The position numbers and the translations under genes were made by a program. 12,737 nucleotides of DNA from JAPSGM01 sp036556985 (GTDB lineage: Bacteria; Chloroflexota; Limnocylindria; QHBO01), in NCBI GenBank assembly GCA_036556985.1, contig DATBIK010000102.1, forward strand, positions 1 to 12,737, written 5' to 3'. Numbering within the stretch: the first letter of the stretch is position 1; every line of letters begins with the position of its first letter. The notes under the pieces were generated by a model. It searched no databases and was not told where the DNA came from. It was given only the letters and a program-made list of their open reading frames with translations. Of this stretch, positions 5,437 to 11,817 are shown piece after piece.

Positions 5437-7922
5437 GCGCCGGCGCCCGCTCGATCCGCGTGGCGCGACCGGCGCCGCCCGCAGAGGAACCACCGCGGCT
5501 GGCGATCACGCGCGTCGCCACGATGCTCCTGGGCATTGCGGTCGTCCTTTCCCTGACGCTGCCGATGGCTGCGTTCGCGGCGGTGCGCAACTGGAGCCTG
5601 ACCCGCAGCCCCGCCTCGGTCAGCGGGGGAACATCGGTCGTGTCGGTGACCGCGACGAACACCGGCGATGACGGCGGCGGCGAGGCGGTCGGCTGCGTGC
5701 TCATCGTGATCCCGAATGCGTCGTTCTCGGTGAGCGGCGTCTCGATCGTCGCCGTCGGCGACAGCGGCGACGACTGGTCCGCGGCCTTCGTCGTGGGCCC
5801 ATCCGACACGACCGTCGCTCTCACCTCGGACTCCGGTGGTGGCAATCGGCTGCACCAGGGCGAGTGGGTGGTGGCCGATGTCACCTTCACCGACACGGGT
5901 CTGGACGGCACCTTCACCTGGACCGGCAACGCCTACAACGAGGAGGACTGCACCGACGACTTCGGCATGCCGCGCTCGGTGAGCGTCACCATCGACGGTG
6001 CGCCGAGCAACTCCGCGCCCACCGTCAGCGACGATGCTGCTGCGACGGTCGAGGACGTGCCGCTGTCGGTCGGCCCGCCCGGCGTCCTCGGCAACGACGG
6101 TGACCCGGACGGCGACTCCATCTCCGCCACGCTGGTCGGCGCCCCGGGTCACGCCGCGAGCTTCGTCCTCCGCGCCGATGGCTCCTACGACTACCTGCCG
6201 GAGGCGGACTGGTCGGGGACGGACACCTTCACCTATCAGGCGGGCGACGGGACGCTGACATCGGGGACGGCCACCGTGACGATCGACGTTGCGCCCGCGA
6301 ACGACCCACCGACCGCCAACCCGGACAGCTACAACGGCTCGGAGGACCTCGTCCTCACCGTCGGCGCCGCGGCGGGCGTGCTGGCCAACGACTCCGATAT
6401 CGAGGGAGACTCCCTCAGCGCCAGCCTGGCCAGCACCACGAGCAAGGGCCTTCTGACGCTGAACGTCGACGGCTCGTTCTCCTACCTGCCGGTGCTGAAC
6501 TTCTCCGGCACCGATTCGTTCACCTATCTCGTCTCGGACGGAACCGACACCTCCGGGCCCATCACCGTCACGATCGACTTGAACGGCGTCGAGGACCCGC
6601 CCGTGGCCACCGACGACGCGTACGCGGTCGCCGAAGACGGGCTGCTCGCCCCCAACCCCGCCGCCGGTGTGCTGGCCAACGATTCCGACCCCGACGGCGA
6701 CGGCCTTACGGCGAGTCTCGTGAGCGGCCCGGCCTCCGCCGCGACGTTCTCGCTGAACGCGAACGGGTCATTCAGCTACCGCCCCGTGGGCGACTACCAC
6801 GGGCCCGACTCCTTCTCCTACCGAGCTTTCGACGGGACCGGCTACTCGGCGGCCGTCACAGTGACGATCGACGTCACGCCGGGGCCGGATGCCCCGGCCG
6901 CCGCCGATGACGCGTACGTGGTCTCGGAGGATGGCTCGCTCGTGGCCGGCGCGCCGGGCGTCCTCGCCAATGACACCGATGCGGATGGGGACCCGCTGAC
7001 CGCCTCCATCGTGACGACGACCGCGCATGGCTCGCTGTCGCTCGCGGCCGACGGATCCTTCAGCTACGTGCCGGCAGGGGACCATCACGGAACCGATGCG
7101 TTCACCTACACCGCGTCCGACGGCACGACGTCGACGGCGCCGGCGACCGTCACACTCACCGTCCTCCCCGTGAACGACCCGCCGCAGCCTGCGGCCGATT
7201 CCGCCAGCCTGATCGCCGGCGCATCGGTCCTCGTCGACGTGGTCGCCAACGACAGCGACGTGGACGGCGACGCGCTTTCCCTGGTCTCGGTCGGGACTCC
7301 TTCGCATGGCACGGCCGCGATCGAAGGATCGCGAATCCGATACTCGGCCGCGGCCGGGTACATCGGCACCGATACCTTCCGCTATCGCGTCGGCGATGGC
7401 ACGGCATCGGCCCTCGGTACGGTCACCGTCACCATCAAGCAGCCGCCGACGACCCCCACGCCCGTGCCGACCCCGCTGCCTGCACCTCCCACGCCCGCCT
7501 CGAGCCCGGCGCCGATCGCGCCAACCTCGACACCCACGCCAACCTCGACACCCCCGCCGACTCCATCAGCCTCGCCGAGCGGTGATCCGACCCCAACGCC
7601 GGCCGTGCCATCGTCGCCGCCGCCCGCGTCCCCATCCGCGGCTCCGGCAGTGGCGCTCCCCACGGCCGGGCCCCTGAGCCTGGCTCCGACCGGTGCCGCC
7701 GGGGGCGGCGTCGACGTCGGCTTCGGCACGCTGGCATCACTGCTCAGCTTCGGCTGGGTCATTCCCGGGCTGACCTTCTTCGGCGTGCCGGGTCTCCTCC
7801 TCGTCATTGCCGTCCTCGTGCAGGTCAGCGGGGCAATGGCCTGGCTGCCCGCGATCCGCCGCAACCTCGGTGCCTTCGGGTTCCGGCGTCGCAATCGGCG
7901 GGCGGCCGCCGACATCGGCTAG
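5433..7922 (+). CDS. Exported cadherin-like repeat surface protein
   Basis: 829 residues from the GTG at 5433, which shares GTGA with the preceding stop. A basic leader and hydrophobic segment (about 30-49) ending AFA form a signal peptide. Residues 50-194 are an unassigned beta-rich domain. Five Ig/cadherin-like repeats begin near residues 195, 294, 391, 489 and 587, a period of 97-99 residues. Each carries an Asn-Asp-x-Asp-x-x-Gly-Asp loop (for example NDSDPDGDGL) expected to bind calcium, then a 'DGSFSY.P......TD.FTY...DGT' strand pattern. Residues about 670-750 are a Pro/Thr/Ser-rich stalk. From Trp775 a hydrophobic stretch of about 30 residues is followed by an Arg-rich cytosolic tail, giving a membrane-anchored, outward-facing protein. 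This is typical of adhesins, but no binding partner can be inferred. The repeats have diverged at DNA level, so they are not a recent expansion. The stop codon shares CTAG with the convergent thymidine kinase gene. Confidence 0.9.
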   Translation: MSAGARSIRVARPAPPAEEPPRLAITRVATMLLGIAVVLSLTLPMAAFAAVRNWSLTRSPASVSGGTSVVSVTATNTGDDGGGEAVGCVLIVIPNASFSVSGVSIVAVGDSGDDWSAAFVVGPSDTTVALTSDSGGGNRLHQGEWVVADVTFTDTGLDGTFTWTGNAYNEEDCTDDFGMPRSVSVTIDGAPSNSAPTVSDDAAATVEDVPLSVGPPGVLGNDGDPDGDSISATLVGAPGHAASFVLRADGSYDYLPEADWSGTDTFTYQAGDGTLTSGTATVTIDVAPANDPPTANPDSYNGSEDLVLTVGAAAGVLANDSDIEGDSLSASLASTTSKGLLTLNVDGSFSYLPVLNFSGTDSFTYLVSDGTDTSGPITVTIDLNGVEDPPVATDDAYAVAEDGLLAPNPAAGVLANDSDPDGDGLTASLVSGPASAATFSLNANGSFSYRPVGDYHGPDSFSYRAFDGTGYSAAVTVTIDVTPGPDAPAAADDAYVVSEDGSLVAGAPGVLANDTDADGDPLTASIVTTTAHGSLSLAADGSFSYVPAGDHHGTDAFTYTASDGTTSTAPATVTLTVLPVNDPPQPAADSASLIAGASVLVDVVANDSDVDGDALSLVSVGTPSHGTAAIEGSRIRYSAAAGYIGTDTFRYRVGDGTASALGTVTVTIKQPPTTPTPVPTPLPAPPTPASSPAPIAPTSTPTPTSTPPPTPSASPSGDPTPTPAVPSSPPPASPSAAPAVALPTAGPLSLAPTGAAGGGVDVGFGTLASLLSFGWVIPGLTFFGVPGLLLVIAVLVQVSGAMAWLPAIRRNLGAFGFRRRNRRAAADIG
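6015..7436 (+). repeat. Five tandem ~98-residue cadherin-like domain repeats
   Basis: Starts of the five units at about 6015, 6312, 6603, 6897 and 7191 give a spacing of 291-297 bases. The shared landmarks are the Asn-Asp-x-Asp...Gly-Asp loop and the Phe-Thr/Ser-Tyr strand near each unit's end. The repetition is obvious in the protein but imperfect in the DNA. Confidence 0.85.
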
Positions 7923-8500
7923 ACGGGGGCGCCCGGCACCTCGTGGTGCAGGCGGCAGCGCGCCTCGTAGGTCTCGTCGCCCATCCCGCCGATGACGATG
8001 AGCGGCGAGTCGGCCGGCGCCGGCGCGCCGTCGATGAGCCGCTGCGTCCGCGTGGCCGGCTCGCCGCACACCATGCAGATGGCGGTGAGCTTCGTCACCT
8101 GGTCGGCGAGGGCCATGAGCCGGGGCATCGGCCCGAAGGGGATCCCGCGGAAGTCGCGGTCGAGGCCGGTCACGAGAACCTGCTTGCCGGCATCGGCCAG
8201 GCGCTCGACGACCTCGGGCAGCCCGTCGTCGAAGAACTGTCCCTCCTCGACGGCCACGATGTCGGCCTCGCCCACGAACGCCTCGATCCGCGCCGCGTCC
8301 TCAACGCTGATGGCGGTGTGCTGCGCCCCGGAGCGCGAGACGACGGTGAGCGCATCGGTCCGTGTGTCGAGGCGAGGCTTCACGAGGACGACGCGACGCC
8401 CGGCGATCGAGAAGCGGCGCAGGAGGCGAAGCATCTCATCGGTCTTGCCGCAGAACATGCACCCGCAGATGACGTGGACCCAGCCGGAGGTGTAGAACAT
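7919..8500 (-). CDS. tdk: Thymidine kinase (type II)
   Basis: 193-residue cytosolic salvage enzyme phosphorylating thymidine with ATP. The Walker A loop is Gly13-Cys-Met-Phe-Cys-Gly-Lys19-Thr20. The Walker B/catalytic-base block reads VAVEEGQFF, with Glu in place of the usual first Asp of (D)E(A/G)QFF. The TGLDRDFRGIPFGPMPRLMALAD block and the zinc finger (CMVCGEPATRTQR...EARCRLHH) match bacterial Tdk. The ATG at 8500 is chosen because GGGG lies 4 nt upstream; a GTG directly before it (8503) is possible and adds one residue. It follows the aroE-like gene by 18 nt and is probably co-transcribed with it. Its stop overlaps the convergent surface-protein stop. Confidence 0.95.
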   Translation of the reverse strand: MFYTSGWVHVICGCMFCGKTDEMLRLLRRFSIAGRRVVLVKPRLDTRTDALTVVSRSGAQHTAISVEDAARIEAFVGEADIVAVEEGQFFDDGLPEVVERLADAGKQVLVTGLDRDFRGIPFGPMPRLMALADQVTKLTAICMVCGEPATRTQRLIDGAPAPADSPLIVIGGMGDETYEARCRLHHEVPGAPV

Positions 8501-8518
8501 CACGCCCCGCGCTGGCGG

Positions 8519-9394
8519 CTAGTCCCCGACGACCGCGGCCCCCTCCTCGGGGAGGCCCAGCTCCGCGTCGAGCGCGGCGCCCATGACGTCCGGCGAGGCA
8601 TCGGTCCCGGCCAGCAGCCGGAAGGTGGCCGCCGACGAGGCGAGGAACGAGACGCGGCCGTTGGCCGTCGTGCCGCCGCGCTCCTTCGCCACGCGCATGA
8701 GCGGCGTTGACGCCCGGTCCAGGACGAGGTCGAGGACATGGATGCCCTCCGGCAGGAGCTCGGCCGGGACGGGGGACTCCTCCTCCTCCGCACCGATGCC
8801 GCTCGCGTCGACGAGCAGCCCCGCCTTGGCCAGCTCGGCCTCGATGATCGTCTCGTGCCAGGGCCGTGCCCGGAGCTCCATGTGGCGGCTGATCCGCGCG
8901 AAATGGTTGACCACCGCTTCGGCCCGATGAAGATGCCGGTTGAAGACCGCGATGTGCTGGAACCCGGACCCGATGAGGACCGCCACCGCGGCCCGCGCCC
9001 CGCCGCCGGCACCCAGCACCACCGCGCCGCGCGGCCACCTGCCCTGGACCCTGGGGAGCAGGGCCGCGAGCCCGGCGCGCAAACCGTCGACGTCGGTGTT
9101 GTGGCCGCGCAGCTTCCCGCCGTCCCGTACCACGAGGTTCACCGCTCCGGTCGCCCTGGCGTCGTCCGAGAGGGCGCTCACCAGCGTCGTGGCGCGTTCC
9201 TTGTGCGGGGCCATGACGAGCGCCCCGGCGAAGGGCCCGTCGCGCAGCTCGTCGAAGGCGTCGCCCAGCTGGTGCGGCCGCCGCTCCCAGCGCTCGAGCT
9301 GGAGGTCGACACCGGCCGCCTCGAGGGCGGCGCGCTGCACCGCCTCGAAGGCGCTGTGGGTGGAGGTCTGGCCGATGACGGGAAGGCGCTGCAC
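8519..9394 (-). CDS. aroE: Shikimate dehydrogenase-like protein with altered substrate site
   Basis: AroE-family NADP-dependent dehydrogenase; the canonical enzyme reduces 3-dehydroshikimate to shikimate. I use the GTG at 9394 (291 residues) because the fold begins there (VQRLPVIG) and AroE enzymes are about 270-290 residues. An in-frame ATG at 9475 would add 27 Arg/Pro-rich residues that cross a palindrome. Kept features, numbered from that ATG, are catalytic Lys92 in MAPHKE, Asn113 in TGAVN, Asp128 in GHNTD, and the nucleotide loop GAGGGAR (155-161). Changed features are the N-terminal HSxSP shikimate clamp, which reads HSAFE with the second Ser lost; the usual Tyr in the DM.Y.P block, where this has DLVLDR; and the usual 'GxxMLxxQA' segment, which reads GRVSFLASSA. 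The fold and reductase core are clear. True shikimate activity is uncertain; quinate/shikimate paralogues or another polyol substrate are alternatives. Confidence 0.8.
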   Translation of the reverse strand: MQRLPVIGQTSTHSAFEAVQRAALEAAGVDLQLERWERRPHQLGDAFDELRDGPFAGALVMAPHKERATTLVSALSDDARATGAVNLVVRDGGKLRGHNTDVDGLRAGLAALLPRVQGRWPRGAVVLGAGGGARAAVAVLIGSGFQHIAVFNRHLHRAEAVVNHFARISRHMELRARPWHETIIEAELAKAGLLVDASGIGAEEEESPVPAELLPEGIHVLDLVLDRASTPLMRVAKERGGTTANGRVSFLASSAATFRLLAGTDASPDVMGAALDAELGLPEEGAAVVGD

Positions 9395-9442
9395 GGTACG
9401 GCTCGTAAGGGATTGCTGCCGGTCGGATGGGCGCGCGCGGCC

Positions 9443-9473
9443 GGGGTCACGCGGCGGTCGCTGCGGTGACCCC
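9443..9473. promoter_or_regulatory. 8-bp perfect palindrome at the aroE / tRNA-Ser(GCU) divergent promoter
   Basis: GGGGTCAC (9443-9450) and GTGACCCC (9466-9473) are perfect inverted arms separated by 15 bases. They lie just downstream of a minus-strand TAGCAT (complement of 9474-9479), so they would cover the aroE transcription start. A repressor operator is the simplest reading; an mRNA leader hairpin is possible if transcription starts further upstream. Confidence 0.45.
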
Positions 9474-9474
9474 A

Positions 9475-9483
9475 TGCTATCAT
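9475..9483 (+). promoter_or_regulatory. Extended -10 promoter for tRNA-Ser(GCU)/tRNA-Arg
   Basis: TGCTATCAT matches an extended -10 (TGN before TATCAT, 9478-9483), ending 14 nt before the tRNA. It overlaps a minus-strand TAGCAT that could serve the aroE-tdk pair, so polymerase access to the two directions may compete. Confidence 0.45.
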
Positions 9484-9497
9484 CGGCGCCGGTCGCC

Positions 9498-9589
9498 GGA
9501 GAGGTCGCATAGTGGCCTAGTGCGGCGGTTTGCTAAACCGTTGAAGGGGGTTTCCTCTTCCGAGGGTTCGAATCCCTCCCTCTCCGCCA
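9498..9589 (+). tRNA. tRNA-Ser, anticodon GCU
   Basis: Acceptor GGAGAGG (9498-9504) pairs with CCTCTCC (9579-9585), followed by G and encoded CCA. The anticodon stem GCGGT/ACCGT has loop TTGCTAA with GCT at 9532-9534, reading AGC and AGU. A long variable arm (about 9542-9561) and T-stem GAGGG/CCCTC are present. It is 14 nt ahead of tRNA-Arg and probably shares its transcript. Confidence 0.97.
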
Positions 9590-9603
9590 GATCCCAACGG
9601 CGT

Positions 9604-9679
9604 GTGCCCGTAGCTCAGTGGATAGAGCGTCAGGTTGCGGACCTGAAGGTCGGAGGTTCGAGTCCTCTCGGGCACGCCA
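9604..9679 (+). tRNA. tRNA-Arg, anticodon GCG
   Basis: Acceptor GTGCCCG (9604-9610) pairs with CGGGCAC (9669-9675), followed by G73 and encoded CCA. D-stem GCTC/GAGC encloses a loop with the A20 typical of tRNA-Arg. The anticodon stem TCAGG/CCTGA encloses loop TTGCGGA, so the anticodon is GCG at 9637-9639, reading CGC and CGU. Most bacteria instead use ACG, whose A34 is changed to inosine by TadA. The 3' end is 4 nt from the stop of the convergent PMT gene. Confidence 0.95.
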
Positions 9680-9683
9680 CCCC

Positions 9684-11216
9684 CTAGATCCAGCACCAGC
9701 CCGAGGGTGGCGGTCCCTCATTGATCTCGTCGTCGGGAAGGGTGATCGTCACCGCGCCGGGCCGTTCGCAGGCGGTGAGCCACATTCGCCCGCGCCAGGC
9801 GTCGGGCTCCAGCGGCAACGCCGTCAGCACCGGGAGGAAGAAGACGAGAAGCGCCAGGCACCCGGCCAGCACCGCGCCCGTCGCCACCCGGCCGCCCGTC
9901 CGGCGCCACGCCCAGGCAACCGACAGCCCGCCCGCCGCGTAGAGGAAGGGGAGTGCCGGCAGCGCGTACCAGATGAACGTCTGGGTCCGGTCGCCGGACA
10001 GCGCCAGCCAGGGCAGGTACACCGCCAGCGCCGCCACCAGCACCACCAGCTCCGGGCGCCACAGGCCCCAGCCGGCGCGCGCCAGCCGCACGGTCGTCCA
10101 GCCGAATGCCGCCAGGCCGGCCGCCCAGGCCAGCGGGCTGCCGAAGGCCAGGATCTGGCGAAATGCGCCCCCGTCCGCCTGGAAGTACAGCGCCACCGGC
10201 CGCTTCAGCAGCAGCCACGACCACGGCGGCGACTCGTAGGGGTGGTGGCCGGCCAGCTCGGTGTGGAACGCCAGCATCGCCTGCTGGTGGTCCCAGATCC
10301 CGCGCCAGGCCGTCCCCTCCTGCCAGGGTGCACCGATGAGCTCGCCGGGCATTCGGCCGATGTAGCTCGCCAGGTAGACGAGCAGCGGCACCACGCCGAG
10401 CAGGACGAGGGTGCGTGGGCCCTCCTCCCGCACCGCAAGCCAGGCGGCGTCCCGCCAGCGCCGGTACCCGGCCGCCGGGTCGTCGGTCTCGCGGCGCGCG
10501 GCGATCTCCCAGGCCACGACGAGCGGCACCACGCCAAAGGCCACGTACAGGCCGGACCATTTCACCGCCGCCGCCGCCCCGATCGCAGCGCCGGCCAGGA
10601 GCCGCCACGGACGGCCGAGCGCCAGTGCGGACAGCACGCCGCCGGATCGCCGCTCCCAGCGCGCCGGTCGCGGCCGATCGCGATCGAGGACCGCGAACAG
10701 CACGGCGGCGATGATGAACAGGGTGAGGAACGCGTCGAGCATCCCCACCCGCGACATGACGAGGTGCAGGAAGTCGCCCGCCAGGAGACCGGCGGCAACG
10801 AACGCGCCGGCGGTGGCGGCGCGCGGCGCGGCGGCGCGAAGAAGATGCCGCACGAGCACGAACAGGAGCGCGACCCCCAGTGTCCCCGCCAGAGCGACCA
10901 TGACCCGCCAGCCGAACTCGTCGTAGCCGAACAGCTTCACCCCGGCGCCGATGAGCCAGTTCCCGAGCGGCGGGTGCGCGCGGCTGGCGAGCTCGCTCGT
11001 CCCGCACGCAGCGGTGTCGATGACGTAGCGGCACGCGTTCTGGACGTAGAAGATCTCGTCGAAGACGAAGCCCACCGGACGGGAGAGGCCGGCGAGGCGG
11101 ACGGCGGCGGCGCCGAGGGTGACGGCGACCAGGGCGGCCCAGTCCAGCCGCGACCACGCGGCGTCGGCGCGCGGCCCAGGCATCTCGTTCACCGCTCGGG
11201 AGTGCTCCTGCAGCAC
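9684..11216 (-). CDS. PMT-type protein O-mannosyltransferase (GT39)
   Basis: 510-residue polytopic membrane glycosyltransferase like the bacterial Pmt enzymes, which move mannose from polyprenyl-phosphate mannose to Ser/Thr of proteins during export. The first helix (about 26-44) is followed by the catalytic Asp53-Glu54 pair in VFDEIFYV, then HPPLGNWLIG, the PMT signature loop. Several long hydrophobic helices and the conserved end of the family (short C-terminal segment with GWCWI) follow. Length matches the actinobacterial enzymes. The start is uncertain: GTG 11216, GTG 11192 or ATG 11183 are in frame, and GGAG (complement of 11205-11208) precedes the latter two at longer than ideal spacing. 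The stop faces tRNA-Arg with a 4-nt gap. A plausible acceptor is the Thr/Ser/Pro stalk of the surface protein at 5433-7922. Related GT-C mannosyl- or arabinosyltransferases are less likely. Confidence 0.87.
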   Translation of the reverse strand: MLQEHSRAVNEMPGPRADAAWSRLDWAALVAVTLGAAAVRLAGLSRPVGFVFDEIFYVQNACRYVIDTAACGTSELASRAHPPLGNWLIGAGVKLFGYDEFGWRVMVALAGTLGVALLFVLVRHLLRAAAPRAATAGAFVAAGLLAGDFLHLVMSRVGMLDAFLTLFIIAAVLFAVLDRDRPRPARWERRSGGVLSALALGRPWRLLAGAAIGAAAAVKWSGLYVAFGVVPLVVAWEIAARRETDDPAAGYRRWRDAAWLAVREEGPRTLVLLGVVPLLVYLASYIGRMPGELIGAPWQEGTAWRGIWDHQQAMLAFHTELAGHHPYESPPWSWLLLKRPVALYFQADGGAFRQILAFGSPLAWAAGLAAFGWTTVRLARAGWGLWRPELVVLVAALAVYLPWLALSGDRTQTFIWYALPALPFLYAAGGLSVAWAWRRTGGRVATGAVLAGCLALLVFFLPVLTALPLEPDAWRGRMWLTACERPGAVTITLPDDEINEGPPPSGWCWI

Positions 11217-11234
11217 GGGGCGACAGCCGCCCGC

Positions 11235-11240
11235 ATCCTA
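11235..11240 (-). promoter_or_regulatory. -10 box for the PMT gene
   Basis: The complement reads TAGGAT, 18 nt before the GTG at 11216, in the 52-nt gap after the small exported-protein gene. Transcription would start near 11228. No clear -35 is seen. Confidence 0.35.
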
Positions 11241-11268
11241 GCGGCGCGCGCCGACCGGCGCGACCGGC

Positions 11269-11706
11269 TCAGTCGAAGACGCCGCCCCGAGTGGGCTCCG
11301 CGTCGGGTCGCGCCAGCTCGCTCCGGCACGGGAGCGAGCGGCCGCGGTAGCCGTCGAACCAGACGAGGTGGGTCGCGTCGTCACTGACGTAGCGGAGCCG
11401 GCTGCGCGAGTAGGTATCCTCCGGCTTCACCCAGGTGTCGCCCGGGGCGAGCCCGTGGCCTGGCACGAGCTGGAAGCCGAGCCGGTTGTCGCCACAGGCG
11501 GCGACCACGCTCCAGGCGCCCTCCCACGACGAGTCGGTACGGATGATGTCCCAGCCGGGGAGACGCGTCTCGAGGCGGGTCATGACCTCGGCGCGGGCCG
11601 TGTTGGGACCGGCCGGGATCGGCGCGACGAGGGCGACCGCGAACAGGCCGCCCAGCGCGAGCAGGGCGGCCGGGGTGGCGAGATGACGTCGAAATCGGTT
11701 GCGCAT
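11269..11706 (-). CDS. Small exported protein of unknown function
   Basis: 145 residues. An Arg-rich n-region (Arg2-Arg7), a hydrophobic core (about 13-28) and a possible cleavage site after ARA39 form a signal peptide or N-terminal anchor. The mature part is about 105 residues, with Trp at 52, 61, 65, 92 and 116 and two Cys (71, 127) that could form a disulfide outside the cytoplasm. I recognise no domain. The ATG at 11706 is chosen because GGGGGAG (complement of 11710-11716) lies just 3 nt upstream and the signal peptide begins directly after it. A longer open frame upstream overlaps tadA on the other strand and is not credible. It lies 52 nt upstream of the PMT gene on the same strand and could be co-transcribed with it. 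Confidence 0.75.
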   Translation of the reverse strand: MRNRFRRHLATPAALLALGGLFAVALVAPIPAGPNTARAEVMTRLETRLPGWDIIRTDSSWEGAWSVVAACGDNRLGFQLVPGHGLAPGDTWVKPEDTYSRSRLRYVSDDATHLVWFDGYRGRSLPCRSELARPDAEPTRGGVFD

Positions 11707-11737
11707 CTTCTCCCCCGCGGGGCCGTGGATCGCCGAG

Positions 11738-11743
11738 AGGATA
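11738..11743 (-). promoter_or_regulatory. -10 box for the small exported protein gene
   Basis: The complement reads TATCCT, 31 nt before the ATG at 11706, back to back with the tadA promoter. The putative start would leave a leader of about 25 nt containing the strong Shine-Dalgarno. Confidence 0.3.
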
Positions 11744-11784
11744 GAGCAGGAACTGTGCCTGTCCCTGCTAGACTCCAGAGCAGG
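11743..11784. promoter_or_regulatory. Repeated AGAGCAGG elements around the tadA promoter
   Basis: AGAGCAGG occurs at 11743-11750 and 11777-11784. An inverted CCTGCT (11764-11769) lies between them and runs into the -10 box. The arrangement could be an operator flanking the tadA start, or chance in a short GC-rich gap. Confidence 0.3.
11766..11774 (+). promoter_or_regulatory. Extended -10 promoter for tadA
   Basis: TGCTAGACT is an extended -10 (TGN before TAGACT). The same TAGACT hexamer recurs before tRNA-Ser(CGA). The leader would begin near 11781 and contains GCCGCGG-TT-CCGCGGC (11786-11801), a tight hairpin ending 16 nt before the ATG. Confidence 0.45.
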
Positions 11785-11817
11785 CGCCGCGGTTCCGCGG
11801 CCGGCACGTGGGGACGC

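Noticed and set aside
3271..5493. 740-codon open frame on the minus strand opposite the GGDEF/HD-GYP gene
   Set aside because: It is the antisense of a clearly conserved gene. Its translation is Arg/Asp/Val-rich with no domains, as expected from GC-rich codon bias.
7440..7680. Simple-sequence repeat in the Pro/Thr-rich stalk
   Set aside because: The bases are only loosely repetitive (acc/ccg/tcg mixtures) and in frame. This is compositional bias of a coding linker rather than a microsatellite.
7943..8710. Long plus-strand frame opposite tdk and aroE
   Set aside because: The tdk and aroE motifs on the minus strand are unmistakable; this frame has none.
9395..9475. aroE start at ATG 9475
   Set aside because: The extra 27 residues are Arg/Pro-rich and cross a perfect palindrome, and AroE similarity begins at codon 28. 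It remains possible.
9618..11387. 589-codon plus-strand open frame opposite the PMT gene
   Set aside because: It begins inside tRNA-Arg and is Arg/Pro/His/Gln-rich with no motifs. The minus strand encodes a convincing PMT.
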